Assembly: GCF_000219725.1 (NCBI RefSeq)
Contig: NC_015732.1
Span: 1,240,001 to 1,304,000 of the forward strand
DNA from: Gracilinema caldarium DSM 7334
Lineage (GTDB): Bacteria > Spirochaetota > Spirochaetia > Treponematales > Breznakiellaceae
DNA length: 64,000 nt
Reading direction: 5' to 3'
The notes under the pieces are model-generated. The model saw nothing but the letters and a program-made list of their open reading frames with translations. It ran no database searches and was not told the origin of the DNA. The first letter of the stretch is position 1, and each line of letters begins with the position of its first letter. Positions 32,470 to 41,454 of this stretch are shown one piece after another. A program made the position numbers and the translations under genes.

Positions 32470-33324
32470 TTAACCAAGAAGCTGCATGACCGACTGGGTC
32501 CGGGTGTTAGCCTGGGCCAGCATCGCTGTACCTGCCTGAGACAGGATCTGATTCTTGGTATACTCGACCATTTCCGACGCCATGTTGACATCCCTAATCC
32601 GGGATTCAGAAGCCTGAAGATTTTCAGCAGCAATAGCAACGCCCTTGGCAGCCATTTCAAAGCGGTTCTGATATGCGCCAAGATCGGCCCGCTGTTTGGA
32701 TACCTGCTTTAATGCTGAATCCAGTTTGCCAATGGTCTGATTTGCCGCTTCAGGTGTGGCGATGGAAACAATCCCTGCATCACCCTGAGCACCCTGAAGA
32801 CCAAGGGCCTGTGCGGTCATGGTTCCAATGTAAACCCGCTCGTTCTGGTCCATATTTGCGCCAACCTGTAATTGCATCACCCGATTCACTGCAGAATCCC
32901 GGGCGAACGCACCGGTCAGAATGTTCATACCATTGAACTGGGCATGGCTGGCAATCCGGTTGATTTCATCGACCAACTGGGAAACTTCGACCTGGATCTG
33001 CATGCGGTCTTCATCGGTATAGATACCGTTGGCAGACTGTACCGAGAGTTCCCGGATCCGGTGCAGGATGTCCTGGGTTTCCTGGAGGTATCCTTCAGTG
33101 GTCTGGATGAAGGATACACCATTTTCTATATTGCGCTGTGCCTGGTTTAAGCCCCGGATCTGTCCCCGCATTTTTTCGGAAACAGCAAGCCCGGATGCAT
33201 CGTCCCCAGCTTTGTTAATACGCTGACCGGAACTCAGCTTCTCGATGTTTTTTGCTACATCGGCCTGAGTAACACCAAGCTGACGGTTGGCGTACATGGC
33301 GCTCATGTTGTGATTAATGATCAT
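32470..33324 (-). CDS. flaB: Flagellin FlaB, core filament subunit (copy A)
   Basis: This 284-residue flagellin forms the core of the periplasmic flagellum. It starts [17 protein letters not shown], the spirochaetal FlaB N-terminus, has [20 protein letters not shown] in the D1 helix, a short middle region with [16 protein letters not shown], and ends [16 protein letters not shown]. It lacks a surface D2/D3 domain, as usual for periplasmic filaments. The ATG at 33324 has GGAGG five bases upstream; a longer ORF from 33378 runs back into the leader. It shares most of its sequence with copy B. Its 150-base leader has a sigma-28-type promoter and a GGA-loop hairpin. Confidence 0.96.
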   Translation of the reverse strand: MIINHNMSAMYANRQLGVTQADVAKNIEKLSSGQRINKAGDDASGLAVSEKMRGQIRGLNQAQRNIENGVSFIQTTEGYLQETQDILHRIRELSVQSANGIYTDEDRMQIQVEVSQLVDEINRIASHAQFNGMNILTGAFARDSAVNRVMQLQVGANMDQNERVYIGTMTAQALGLQGAQGDAGIVSIATPEAANQTIGKLDSALKQVSKQRADLGAYQNRFEMAAKGVAIAAENLQASESRIRDVNMASEMVEYTKNQILSQAGTAMLAQANTRTQSVMQLLG

Positions 33325-33350
33325 ATGACCCTCCTTGCGATAGTACCTTT

Positions 33351-33364
33351 GGCTATCCGTAGCC
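33351..33364 (-). promoter_or_regulatory. Putative CsrA-binding hairpin in the flaB copy A leader
   Basis: The mRNA reads GGCTA-CGGA-TAGCC: a 5-bp stem with GGA in a 4-base loop, the shape preferred by CsrA. It ends 17 bases before the AGGAGGG Shine-Dalgarno, which contains a second GGA. Confidence 0.5.
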
Positions 33365-33482
33365 TTCGGTCGCTCCATAGGTTTGGAATTGTCCTTGGGG
33401 GGTCGCGCCTATCCCTGAACAGTTCCAACACGGAACGGAGCAGTCTTCGATACCTCAAAGGCTACTCTATACCGCCCCATGG

Positions 33483-33510
33483 TTATCGTGAGGGTGTTTT
33501 TCAAAGATCA
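33483..33510 (-). promoter_or_regulatory. Candidate sigma-28 promoter of flaB copy A
   Basis: On the minus strand TGAT, 16 bases, CACGATAA. The -10 fits GCCGATAA at six of eight positions; the -35 is weak. The start would be near 33475, giving a leader of about 150 bases. Confidence 0.4.
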
Positions 33511-33513
33511 TGC

Positions 33514-33544
33514 TAGGGGGTGCTGTACTATCACAGTCCCCCTA
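33514..33544 (-). other. Hairpin between the two flaB genes
   Basis: TAGGGGG pairs with CCCCCTA over seven base pairs, with an inner CTGT/ACAG stem. No T-run follows, so it may protect the 3' end of the copy B message rather than terminate it. Confidence 0.45.
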
Positions 33545-33565
33545 ATTACCTAATAATGTACTACG

Positions 33566-34426
33566 CTACTGGAGAAGTTGCAAGACCGAATTTGTTCTCT
33601 GGTTTGCCTGAGCCAGCATAGCAGTACCAGACTGGGAGAGAATCTGATTCTTCATATAAGATACCATCTGGTTAGCCATATCAGTATCACGGATACGGGA
33701 TTCGGCAGCCTGCAGATTCTCCGCCCCAATGTCGATACCGCGGATCGCATGTTCAAGCCGGTTCTGGTAGGCCCCAAGGTCAGCCCGCTGCTTGTTGACC
33801 TTCTTAAGAGCTTCGTCCAGGGTTCCGATGGACCGGTTTGCACTATCGGGGCTGGCAAGGGACAGGATGGTTCCATCACCGAAGTTCCGAATGCCCAAAC
33901 CGGAAGCGGTCATGGTCCCGATATAGACCCGTTCACGCTGGTCCATGTTGGCCCCGATATGGAACCACATAGATGCGGTAACCACATTTTCGCCGGTGGC
34001 ACGAGCAAAGCGTCCGGTGAGCATGTTCATGCCGTTGAACTGGGCATGGCTTGCAATGCGGTCAATTTCATCCACGAGCTGGGAAACTTCCACCTGGATC
34101 TGCATCCGGTCTTCATCGGTATAGATACCGTTTGCGGACTGGACTGCCAGTTCACGGAGCCGCTGGATGATGTCCTGGGTTTCCTGGAGGTAGCCTTCGC
34201 TGGTCTGGATAAAGGAAATGCCGTTAGCCGCATTGGTTGATGCTTGGTTTAAACCCCGGATCTGGCTCCGCATTTTTTCGGAAACCGCGAGGCCGGAAGC
34301 ATCGTCGCCGGCGCGATTGATTCTTAGTCCAGAGGAAAGTTTTTCCATATCCTTGGACAAAGCCGATTGGGTAACCTTGAGGGAGCGGTCTGCGTACATC
34401 GCGCTCAGGTTGTGGTTGATGATCAT
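33566..34426 (-). CDS. flaB: Flagellin FlaB, core filament subunit (copy B)
   Basis: This 286-residue flagellin begins [17 protein letters not shown] and ends [16 protein letters not shown]. It carries the [19 protein letters not shown] segment typical of treponemal FlaB. The ATG at 34426 has AAGGAGGA four bases upstream; the longer ORF from 34486 extends into the leader. It precedes copy A with a 241-base gap that holds copy A's promoter and leader, so each gene can be expressed on its own. Spirochaetes commonly carry two or three FlaB paralogues with different abundance. Confidence 0.96.
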   Translation of the reverse strand: MIINHNLSAMYADRSLKVTQSALSKDMEKLSSGLRINRAGDDASGLAVSEKMRSQIRGLNQASTNAANGISFIQTSEGYLQETQDIIQRLRELAVQSANGIYTDEDRMQIQVEVSQLVDEIDRIASHAQFNGMNMLTGRFARATGENVVTASMWFHIGANMDQRERVYIGTMTASGLGIRNFGDGTILSLASPDSANRSIGTLDEALKKVNKQRADLGAYQNRLEHAIRGIDIGAENLQAAESRIRDTDMANQMVSYMKNQILSQSGTAMLAQANQRTNSVLQLLQ

Positions 34427-34451
34427 GTCATCCTCCTTGATAGTATGATCA

Positions 34452-34473
34452 GCGGAGGCATCCGTGTCTCCGC
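34452..34473 (-). promoter_or_regulatory. Putative CsrA-binding hairpin in the flaB copy B leader
   Basis: The mRNA has GCGGAG pairing with CTCCGC around the loop ACACGGATGC. The loop fits the CsrA consensus ACAnGGAnGU except for the last base. The hairpin ends 12 bases before AAGGAGGA, the Shine-Dalgarno, which contains further GGA triplets. Confidence 0.6.
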
Positions 34474-34583
34474 ATAAATCCCACAAAAAATGCTCAATAT
34501 TTTGTCAAATACGCCGATCTTCCTACTAGGGGAAGTTCGTCATGTTCGTCCCTTTGGAGGGACCCCATGATGAAGCATTTCCA

Positions 34584-34611
34584 TTATCGGAAAGTTGGCT
34601 CAGAAACTTGA
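34584..34611 (-). promoter_or_regulatory. Sigma-28 promoter of flaB copy B
   Basis: On the minus strand TCAAGTTT (34604-34611) and TCCGATAA (34584-34591), with 16 bases between TCAA and the -10 element. This is seven of eight at both elements of the FliA consensus, with one base more spacing. The start would be near 34576, giving a leader of about 150 bases. Confidence 0.65.
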
Positions 34612-34618
34612 GCTTTTT

Positions 34619-34951
34619 TTACGATTTTTTCAGGGTGGATAGATACGACAAGGCCCGTTCCAGGGCTTTAATACGGAACGACTCATAATGCTGAGGCTGG
34701 GCGAGGTGTTCTAAAGTATGGTGTTGAGAGCCAAGCTGTTCTGTTAAAATAACATCCCCCAGAATCGTATGTTCCAGATTGATGGCATAAAAGGGGGCTT
34801 TTGCGCCGGGTTCAAAAAAGAGAAGCCGATACTGGTAGGTTGCGCCTTTCGAGCCCGACACAGCAACCACCGAGTATCCCGCCACTTCGAAGCGTTCCAG
34901 GGTCCCAAGGGCAACCTGGGACATCCATGACAGATCTTTGATCTCTTCCAT
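34619..34951 (-). CDS. Unknown 110-residue protein
   Basis: The gene encodes MEEIKDLSWMSQVALGTLER and on, with a predicted mixed alpha/beta fold, no signal peptide and no membrane segment. The middle (YQYRLLFFEPGAKAPFYAINLE) alternates hydrophobic residues like a beta sheet, and the C-terminus is helical. I recognise no family. It lies between rarA and flaB copy B on the same strand; the flaB promoter overlaps its 3' flank. Position suggests only a treponemal lineage gene. Confidence 0.6.
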   Translation of the reverse strand: MEEIKDLSWMSQVALGTLERFEVAGYSVVAVSGSKGATYQYRLLFFEPGAKAPFYAINLEHTILGDVILTEQLGSQHHTLEHLAQPQHYESFRIKALERALSYLSTLKKS

Positions 34952-35041
34952 GCCATTCTCTCTGGTTTAACTGTAGGACCCTTGAGCTGGGGATGCAAGG
35001 GGAAGGTCACTAATTATGATCTTCGGAAAAGCTCCTTAGGA

Positions 35042-37324
35042 TTATACCTTAGTCGCATGGATCAGTATGGCCTCCCACTTCCAGCTTAGGGGGCCTAGTT
35101 TTACCAGGTTTTGCATCAGATTCCTCATGTTCTCAAAGGCCTCTGTTCCCAATTCGGCGGCCATATGTTTACCCCAGGATGACTTTTCTGGGTCAAACCA
35201 GGATCGCAGGTCTGTTTCGCTGATAAGCCGTTCCTCAGTTCGGGATATCCGACGGCTTTCCAGGCTGAACCCGGCTTCTTGCAGCAGCTTTTCCAGTTGT
35301 TCTTCTTCCCATGCATGGATGTAGTGATCCCAGAAGGCTGCTTCCGCTTCTTTGAAACGCTGAAGGAGCCATCCCTCAAGCCCATATCCTGTTGCTTCGA
35401 GCCGGTTTGCTTCCTGTTCCAGGAGGTTTGCAAGCCGCTGGCCCCGTTTTGGCGGATTGGCAATGAGTGCAAGCTGGCCGCCCTGTACCAGGAGGGCTCG
35501 GGCTCGTTGTGCAAAGGCCTCGAGCCGTTCTTGTATGGTTTTATTCCCCCAGGGCCGCCTGAAAAGATCCCGGGCAAGGATGTATTCAAAGGTTGATGTA
35601 TCGAAGATTTGTTCTGCTGTTTCCGCTTCGGGTACGTCCTGGCCGGGAAGAACAAGCAGCCGGGGCAGTTCCTCTTCTGAGAGGTTCGGCATGGTCTGCT
35701 TGGCAAAGTGGAGCAGGGTTTGGCGGCTCTGTTCGCTCTGAACGATTCCTGCAGAAAGCCCCTCCGGGGCCTGCCGCAGGGCTTCCCACAAAATGATCCC
35801 CTCATCGGCATTACAAACAAGGATCCGGTCATGCCGCTGTACTGACAAACCTGCAAACAGCAGGTCCCGATCTTCGAGCAGGGTGCGGGATCGGCTCGAT
35901 TCAAGCCGCTTAAACCAGCCCTCTCTGCCCCGGCTTGCGGCGGACCAGGAAAGTCCCTCCGCTTCTGCGGTTCCCCGTTCCAGGTCCTGTAAAATAACCG
36001 CCGCCTGCAGTTCCCGTTTCCGGAGTACCTCATCTCTGATGCGGCCTTCATAGCCAACTTCGGAGGGGCTGTAAAAGGTCTTACCCCGGAGGGCTGCAGG
36101 CAGATACTGTTGGGCGGCCCAATGTTCCCGGTATGCATGGGGGTAGACATAGCCTTCCCCATGGCCAAAGCCTTCCTTATCCCGGTTCCCATCCTTAAGG
36201 TGCTTGGGAACCTCCGCATCTTCCTTTTCAACTTCCGCCAGGGCATCGAAGAACGCCAGGGTGCTGTTCGATTTGGGAGCAGTAGCCAGATACAGGGCTG
36301 CCTGGGCGAGGGGAAAATTCCCCTCCGGGAAGCCGATGCGGTCAAAGGCTTCTGCGCAGGAAATCACCACATTGATCGCATTGGGGTCCGCCAGTCCCAC
36401 ATCTTCGCTGGCGAGGATAATCATGCGCCTGAAAATAAAGGCCGGGTCCTCGCCAGCCCGTACCATCTTGGCAAGCCAGTAGAGGGTCGCGTCGGGGTCG
36501 CTCCCCCGGACGCTTTTAATAAAGGCACTTATGGTATCAAAATGATAATCCCCGTCCTTATCATAAAGGACTGCCCGGCGCTGAATGCTTTCTTCAGCGG
36601 CTTCCAGGCTGATGAAAATCTCCGTCCCTTCCGCTGGCGGCCAGTGGGGTGGAGTAGTCTCTACCGCCAGTTCCAGGGCATTTAAAAGACTGCGGGCATC
36701 CCCCGAGGCCACTTCTACCAGGTGTTCCAGGGCTCCTTCTGCAAAGCGCACCTGCCAGCGGCCATAGCCCCGTTCCCGGTCCGAGAGGGCCCGCTGGGCA
36801 GTTTCAAAGAGAGCGTCGCGGGTCAGGCTTTTCAGCTGAAAGATCCGGCTCCGGCTCACCAGGGCCCGGTTTACTTCAAAAAAGGGATTTTCTGTGGTTG
36901 CACCGATGAGGATCACCGTGCCGTTTTCTACCCAGGGGAGGAGGGCATCCTGCTGGGCCTTGTTCCATCGGTGCACCTCATCCACAAAGAGGATCGTTCG
37001 CTGGCCATAGAGCCGCCGCCGGTCATCGGCCCGGTCTATGGCTTCCCGGATGTCTTTGACCCCCGCCAGAACCGCATTCAGGCTTTCGAAACTGCTTTTC
37101 GTGGTATTGGCGATGACCCGGGCCAGGCTTGTCTTTCCCGTACCCGGCGGTCCGTAGAATATGATGGATGAAAGGCGGTCCGCCTGTATGGACCGGCGGA
37201 GAAGGCGGCCCGGGCCGACAATATGGTCCTGGCCGATGACTTCATCCAGGGTTCGGGGCCGCATCCGGTCCGCCAGGGGGCCGCTCGGCGGTCCTGACCC
37301 TTCGGCGGTAAAGAGGTCGTCCAT
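35042..37324 (-). CDS. rarA: RarA/MgsA-type AAA+ ATPase fused to a methyltransferase-like domain
   Basis: This 760-residue protein has RarA in residues 1-445: Walker [13 protein letters not shown], Walker [21 protein letters not shown], sensor 1 [12 protein letters not shown], and the C-terminal MgsA segment LATAPKSN. RarA acts at stalled replication forks. After residue 450 comes about 300 residues resembling a Rossmann-type SAM methyltransferase ([38 protein letters not shown]). The fusion is one continuous ORF and I recall the same fusion in other spirochaetes and cyanobacteria. The methyltransferase-like part lacks an obvious catalytic NPPY; the NPPKRG sequence is not in the usual context. 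The gene is GC-rich relative to the flagellar genes nearby. Confidence 0.9.
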   Translation of the reverse strand: MDDLFTAEGSGPPSGPLADRMRPRTLDEVIGQDHIVGPGRLLRRSIQADRLSSIIFYGPPGTGKTSLARVIANTTKSSFESLNAVLAGVKDIREAIDRADDRRRLYGQRTILFVDEVHRWNKAQQDALLPWVENGTVILIGATTENPFFEVNRALVSRSRIFQLKSLTRDALFETAQRALSDRERGYGRWQVRFAEGALEHLVEVASGDARSLLNALELAVETTPPHWPPAEGTEIFISLEAAEESIQRRAVLYDKDGDYHFDTISAFIKSVRGSDPDATLYWLAKMVRAGEDPAFIFRRMIILASEDVGLADPNAINVVISCAEAFDRIGFPEGNFPLAQAALYLATAPKSNSTLAFFDALAEVEKEDAEVPKHLKDGNRDKEGFGHGEGYVYPHAYREHWAAQQYLPAALRGKTFYSPSEVGYEGRIRDEVLRKRELQAAVILQDLERGTAEAEGLSWSAASRGREGWFKRLESSRSRTLLEDRDLLFAGLSVQRHDRILVCNADEGIILWEALRQAPEGLSAGIVQSEQSRQTLLHFAKQTMPNLSEEELPRLLVLPGQDVPEAETAEQIFDTSTFEYILARDLFRRPWGNKTIQERLEAFAQRARALLVQGGQLALIANPPKRGQRLANLLEQEANRLEATGYGLEGWLLQRFKEAEAAFWDHYIHAWEEEQLEKLLQEAGFSLESRRISRTEERLISETDLRSWFDPEKSSWGKHMAAELGTEAFENMRNLMQNLVKLGPLSWKWEAILIHATKV

Positions 37325-37397
37325 AGTTATGGTTTATACCTGAGTCTTGTGCCAGCCAGGACCATGGGCTATGACAGGGCCTCGAGCCCTTGCAGGG

Positions 37398-38513
37398 CTA
37401 TTCCTCTGCATTCCATTCCCCATTTCGGTATGACCAGAGGCCATCCAGTGATGTGCTGGCAAAAAGGGTTGTTCCCAAAGTTCCACCTGGTGCCTGGTAC
37501 AGGGCGGTAACAACCTTCTGGCCCAGTGACTGCTCGTAGGTGTCTTCATCGCTTACCGTACTGGGGCTGCTTTCACCCGGTACCTTAGGGCTCACCGTAC
37601 CAGGAAGGTTGCCGCCGGTGAGTACGATTTCCCAGTAGCCGTTGGTATAGGTACTGTACCGGCGGCCCACGAGTAACAGTGAATCTGACCCGTTGGTCCA
37701 CACCGCCAGGGCCCCCGTATAGGGGTAATCATCGTCATAGGCCCCGGAGACTTCGGAGAAACTGGTGCTGCTACCAGCAAGCATATAGCCCCCGCTCCCG
37801 ACGGCTACGACCTCGCTACTCAAAGCAATTAAGCCATTGAGCCGGTATTTGGTATCGGCGGTGCCGGAAATGAGGCTGGCTGAGCTGAAATTTGTAGAAT
37901 TGGACGCATACACCCCCATGCCGGTGACGGCCAGATAGTAGTTGCCACTCATTTCTACCGCTCCGGCTAGGGTCCCCGGGACGCTGTCGCTGATAGCAAT
38001 GTTGTCGAGGGCTACAGTAAGATTTCCGTTGTCATACAGCACCGCCGCCTTGCTATTGTCGCTGTTCCGGGCTCCCACAAAGAGGGTATCCCCCGCACCA
38101 AAGAGGCCGCCCCCCAATATGGGATAGCCGGATGTATTGCTTACCGCGGTCCAGTTAGTTCCGTCGGTGCTTTTATACAGGGTGGTGCTCAGACTGTCGG
38201 TCCCATCCACCGTCAGGGCATAGAGCGCCTTATTGGCTCCGGTAGTTGCCGCCACGTCCCGGACGTTGCCGGCAGGCTGGCTCGCAAGCTTAGTCCAGTT
38301 TGTACCGTCATAGACCCAGATTTTGCCGTTGGCAATGTAGAGCCACGATTGTCCGGACACATCAGAGGCAACAATTTTTGAAGGGGCTCCCTGGATAACC
38401 GGGTCCTTGGGAGGTGTTTCTTTAGAAATGTAATAGAAAAGGGGGCTCTGGTTACAGGAAAGAACCATGAGGACTGCCGTAATCAGGGCTGTATTCATCA
38501 ATATGCGTTTCAT
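37398..38513 (-). CDS. Lipoprotein with repeated beta-propeller-like segments
   Basis: The product is 371 residues. The signal peptide MKRILMNTALITAVLMVLSC ends in a lipobox with the lipidated Cys at residue 20. The mature part is rich in Ser, Gly and Thr and has repeats such as WLYIANGKIWVYDGTNWTKL and ALYALTVDGTDSLSTTLYKS, typical of propeller blades. The ATG at 38513 is chosen over 38546 because GGGAG precedes it and the signal peptide begins there. It starts ten bases after the barrel protein gene, so the two are probably co-expressed as an envelope pair. The ligand is unknown. Confidence 0.75.
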   Translation of the reverse strand: MKRILMNTALITAVLMVLSCNQSPLFYYISKETPPKDPVIQGAPSKIVASDVSGQSWLYIANGKIWVYDGTNWTKLASQPAGNVRDVAATTGANKALYALTVDGTDSLSTTLYKSTDGTNWTAVSNTSGYPILGGGLFGAGDTLFVGARNSDNSKAAVLYDNGNLTVALDNIAISDSVPGTLAGAVEMSGNYYLAVTGMGVYASNSTNFSSASLISGTADTKYRLNGLIALSSEVVAVGSGGYMLAGSSTSFSEVSGAYDDDYPYTGALAVWTNGSDSLLLVGRRYSTYTNGYWEIVLTGGNLPGTVSPKVPGESSPSTVSDEDTYEQSLGQKVVTALYQAPGGTLGTTLFASTSLDGLWSYRNGEWNAEE

Positions 38514-38523
38514 AGATGCTCCC

Positions 38524-39198
38524 TTAGAAGTGATACCGGGCGCCAATCGTTATGCCCAGGAAGTTGCCGTACATGGTGTGGCTTGGGTCTGAAAACCACT
38601 GGGGCAGCCACCACCAGTCCATATTCAATCCGAAGGACCAGTCGGGATTAAAGCGCCAGTATACTGCAGCGGAGGGTTTCAGCATGAATCCGAAATATCC
38701 CTTATTTAAATATCCCTGGTTTGCTGCACCGATGGTGATGGCCAGGGGAAATTCAAAACGATTGTAAACAAATTGATAACCAAACCGGACTCCGAAAGGA
38801 ACAAGGTAGAGCATGTTTTCTCCTACCGTTGCAGAAAAACTTCCACCCAGTTCACCGCCTATAGAGAAATGGGAATTAAGGAAATAATTATAATTTAAAT
38901 ACCCTGTTCCGCCTAAGGCTACATTTGTCTCATGGAAACCGTCGCTGTTATAATAAAAAAGAGGTTGCAGTATTCCTAGAGCTATAACAAAGGTTTGGTC
39001 TCCCTTTGAATAGGTTTCTATTTTTATCTTGCTCCAATCTGTTGTAATGGGCAGCTCAGAACTGTCTTCGTTTGATTCTGGTCCTTGTTCGTTGTCCGAA
39101 TGAGGGCTTTCCTGGGCAACAAGGATGCCGGGAAAACCTATACAAGCACCGATAAGGCAAAGAGCTGTGAGGGTTAACAATCGACTGCGTATGGACAT
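38524..39198 (-). CDS. Putative outer-membrane beta-barrel protein
   Basis: This 224-residue protein has a signal peptide with cleavage expected after ILVAQ. From residue 68 onward it shows alternating strands with aromatic girdles (FVIALGILQPLFYYN, HFSIGGELGGSFSATV, SFGLNMDWWWLPQW) and ends GARYHF with the C-terminal Phe expected of BAM substrates. The size suits an eight-stranded barrel. The N-terminal acidic stretch before the barrel (SDNEQGPESNEDSSELP) is likely periplasmic or disordered. Upstream is a good sigma-70 promoter with an inverted repeat over its -35. Confidence 0.75.
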   Translation of the reverse strand: MSIRSRLLTLTALCLIGACIGFPGILVAQESPHSDNEQGPESNEDSSELPITTDWSKIKIETYSKGDQTFVIALGILQPLFYYNSDGFHETNVALGGTGYLNYNYFLNSHFSIGGELGGSFSATVGENMLYLVPFGVRFGYQFVYNRFEFPLAITIGAANQGYLNKGYFGFMLKPSAAVYWRFNPDWSFGLNMDWWWLPQWFSDPSHTMYGNFLGITIGARYHF

Positions 39199-39231
39199 GC
39201 ACCATCTCCTTCTGTTTGCGGTTACCAGTTC

Positions 39232-39274
39232 ACTATATAGAAAGAATCGAAGCCTGACAACAGCGCTGTTTGTC
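39232..39274 (-). promoter_or_regulatory. Promoter of the barrel/lipoprotein pair with overlapping inverted repeat
   Basis: On the minus strand TTGTCA (39255-39260), 17 bases, TATAGT (39232-39237). An inverted repeat at 39256-39274 (GACAACAGC / GCTGTTTGTC, one extra base) covers the -35 element, which suggests a repressor site. Confidence 0.5.
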
Positions 39275-39410
39275 TTAGTGGGGTACCGCTTGTCCCAACC
39301 ATGGTGGTCATGGTAGAACGTATCACAACAAATTAAAAAATGCCAAGGTTACGGATGACCGCTTGTTTACTACAAAAAGTGGTCAAAAACTACATTGCAG
39401 GGGGTATACT

Positions 39411-40292
39411 ATGCCAGCACAATTGATAGATGGAAAAGCCATAGCCTTAAAAATCCGACAGGATGCGGCGGAACGGACGAAAAAATTGCTTGTCCAGGGC
39501 ATTCAGCCCTGTCTTGCGGTCATTCTGGTAGGCGAAGACCCGGCGAGCATTTCCTATGTGACTGCCAAAGAAAAGGCCCTGGAAGAAGCGGGCATGGCCA
39601 GCCAGGATATCAGACTGCCTAAGAATACTAGTGAAACAGAACTGCTTGGGCTTATTGATAAACTGAACCAGGACCCTCTGGTGCATGGTATCCTGGTTCA
39701 ACTGCCCCTGCCACAACATATCAATGAAGATCGGATTATCACCGCCATAGACCCCGCTAAGGATGTGGACGGCTTTCACCCCGTCTCGGTGGGCAACATG
39801 GTACTGGGCCGGCCCGGATTTTTACCCTGCACACCCCATGGGGTGCTGGTTCTGCTCAGGGAACTGCACATCCCCACCAGCGGAGCCCATGCGGTGGTGG
39901 TGGGCCGGTCCAATATTGTGGGAAAACCCCTGGCAAACCTGTTAACCCGCCGGGATATCAATGCTACAGTGACGGTTTGCCATACGGGCACCCGGGACCT
40001 GGCAGAACATTGCCGCCGGGCGGACATTCTCATTGCCGCCGCGGGCAGGCCGGGCCTCATCACCGCCGACATGGTAAAGCCAGGAGCGGTGGTCATCGAT
40101 GTGGGGGTAAATAGGGTAGAAGATCCAGAGTCCAAGAAGGGTTACCGCCTTGTGGGAGATGTGGACTTTGAAGGTAGTAAGGATGTCGCCTCCTATATCA
40201 CCCCCGTACCAGGTGGGGTGGGCCCCATGACCATTGCCATGCTGATACAGAATGTGGTGCAGGCCGCAGAACATCGGCTGCAGGGAGTGTAA
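39411..40292 (+). CDS. folD: Bifunctional methylene-THF dehydrogenase / methenyl-THF cyclohydrolase FolD
   Basis: This 293-residue enzyme interconverts 5,10-methylene-, methenyl- and 10-formyl-tetrahydrofolate. The family signatures [49 protein letters not shown] and the NADP-site [17 protein letters not shown] are present, with [15 protein letters not shown] near the C-terminus. The ATG at 39411 follows AGGGGG by six bases; an ORF extension to 39363 lacks any start signal. It begins the plus-strand series folD-folE2-membrane protein-miaB. Confidence 0.97.
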   Translation: MPAQLIDGKAIALKIRQDAAERTKKLLVQGIQPCLAVILVGEDPASISYVTAKEKALEEAGMASQDIRLPKNTSETELLGLIDKLNQDPLVHGILVQLPLPQHINEDRIITAIDPAKDVDGFHPVSVGNMVLGRPGFLPCTPHGVLVLLRELHIPTSGAHAVVVGRSNIVGKPLANLLTRRDINATVTVCHTGTRDLAEHCRRADILIAAAGRPGLITADMVKPGAVVIDVGVNRVEDPESKKGYRLVGDVDFEGSKDVASYITPVPGGVGPMTIAMLIQNVVQAAEHRLQGV

Positions 40293-40295
40293 AAT

Positions 40296-41111
40296 ATGGC
40301 AGAAACCTGCTCCTGCCTGATGGAGGATGTGCAGAACCAGCGGGATGACCGGGATGTACCCCTTTCCAAGGTGGGCATTAAGGGAGTCCGTTATCCCATA
40401 CGGGTTCTGGATAAAGCCAAATCGGTTCAGCACACCACCGCCACGGTAGACCTCTATGCGGATCTGCCCCGGCATTTTAAGGGAACCCACATGAGCCGCT
40501 TTATCGAGGTTCTGGAACGGCATAAGGCGGACCTCTCCATGCCCCGGTTCCTGCAGATGCTTGATGAAATCCGCACCGACTTGGAAGCCGAATCGGCCTT
40601 CGGAGCCATAGCCTTCCCCTACTTTATAGAAAAGGCCGCTCCGGTGTCGGGCCTCACCAGTTCTATGGTTTACGAATGCCGTTATGAAGGGAGCGTCAAT
40701 TCCCGGGAAAAACACTTTATTGTCCAGGTTTCGGTGCCCGTTACGACGGTGTGCCCCTGTTCCAAGGCAATCAGCGACCGGGGGGCTCATAACCAGCGGG
40801 GTATTGTTCGGGTAGAAGTTGAACTGGGTCCCTTTTTTTGGATCGAGGACCTGATCGATATCGTAGAACAGTCCGCATCCAGCCCGGTTTATACCCTGCT
40901 GAAACGGGAGGATGAAAAGTTCATCACCGAACAGGCCTACGATAATCCCAAGTTTGTTGAAGATCTGGTCCGGGATGTGTATATTGGAATAAAGGCTCTC
41001 AATAAATTCCCGCGCTTCTCCGTGGAGGCGGAAAATTTTGAGAGTATCCATAATCATAGTGCCTTCGCATACGCCGAGTATGGGAGGCAGAAGGAGCAGA
41101 ACCATGAATGA
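40296..41111 (+). CDS. folE2: GTP cyclohydrolase I type 2 (FolE2)
   Basis: This 271-residue protein belongs to the prokaryote-specific GTP cyclohydrolase IB family, which converts GTP to dihydroneopterin triphosphate and can work with Mn or other metals in place of zinc. Recognisable parts are VGIKGVRYPIRVLDKA, the catalytic cysteine region VPVTTVCPCSKAISDRGAHNQRG, and FSVEAENFESIHNHSAFA. It starts three bases after folD, so the two probably supply folate together, though FolE2 product can also feed queuosine. The start of the small membrane gene overlaps its end. Confidence 0.95.
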   Translation: MAETCSCLMEDVQNQRDDRDVPLSKVGIKGVRYPIRVLDKAKSVQHTTATVDLYADLPRHFKGTHMSRFIEVLERHKADLSMPRFLQMLDEIRTDLEAESAFGAIAFPYFIEKAAPVSGLTSSMVYECRYEGSVNSREKHFIVQVSVPVTTVCPCSKAISDRGAHNQRGIVRVEVELGPFFWIEDLIDIVEQSASSPVYTLLKREDEKFITEQAYDNPKFVEDLVRDVYIGIKALNKFPRFSVEAENFESIHNHSAFAYAEYGRQKEQNHE

Positions 41112-41454
41112 TATCGTTCCTACCAATGTCCTGGCTAAACAGGGCGTAGCCGCGGTCGGAGGCATTGCCGGCGGTATTGGGCTCATGATACTGGGTGGCT
41201 TGCCTTCGCTTTTTGGCATCATTGCCGGCGGGGTTGTTGGACTTATTGGTTTAGGCGCCATGGGGTCCCATGACCCGGCGGATAAACGGGCAGGGCTTAT
41301 TGCCCTGGTGGCAGGAGGCCTGACGATACTGTCAAAGGTTGGTATTTTTTCCGGCCTGGCCAGTGGGTTCCTCGGACTCGCCACGGTGGGCCTCTTTGGT
41401 ATGGGAGTCTGGAATGCATTTAAATTTTACAAAGGATTAAAGAGCCGAGCGTGA
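41104..41454 (+). CDS. Small glycine-rich membrane protein
   Basis: The product has 116 residues and three hydrophobic segments: GVAAVGGIAGGIGLMILGG, LFGIIAGGVVGLIGLGAM and GLIALVAGGLTILSKVG, with a fourth near the C-terminus. It is probably an inner-membrane protein with no recognised domain. The ATG at 41104 has AAGGAG seven bases before it and overlaps the folE2 stop; the ORF opens earlier at 41038 but without start signals. Its stop overlaps the miaB GTG start by four bases. Confidence 0.65.
   Translation: MNDIVPTNVLAKQGVAAVGGIAGGIGLMILGGLPSLFGIIAGGVVGLIGLGAMGSHDPADKRAGLIALVAGGLTILSKVGIFSGLASGFLGLATVGLFGMGVWNAFKFYKGLKSRA

Noticed and set aside
34598-34620. A terminator-like hairpin (GCTCA-GAAACT-TGAGC plus seven T's) on the plus strand
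   Set aside because: No plus-strand gene runs into it. The T's belong to the 3' end of a minus-strand gene and the stem bases coincide with the -35 of the flaB copy B promoter, so chance similarity is more likely.
35125-36345. A 406-codon open frame within the RarA gene, same strand in another frame
   Set aside because: The RarA frame is conserved over its whole length. The alternative frame is rich in Pro, Arg and Ser without motifs, a typical shadow.
39298-39314. ACCATG-GTGGT-CATGGT inverted repeat upstream of folD
   Set aside because: The arms are short and the position does not match a promoter I could define; no support beyond symmetry.
39942-41384. A 480-codon open frame on the minus strand across folD and folE2
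   Set aside because: folD, folE2 and the small membrane gene on the plus strand have clear family motifs and Shine-Dalgarno sites. The minus frame has no motif and arises from the codon bias of GC-rich genes.
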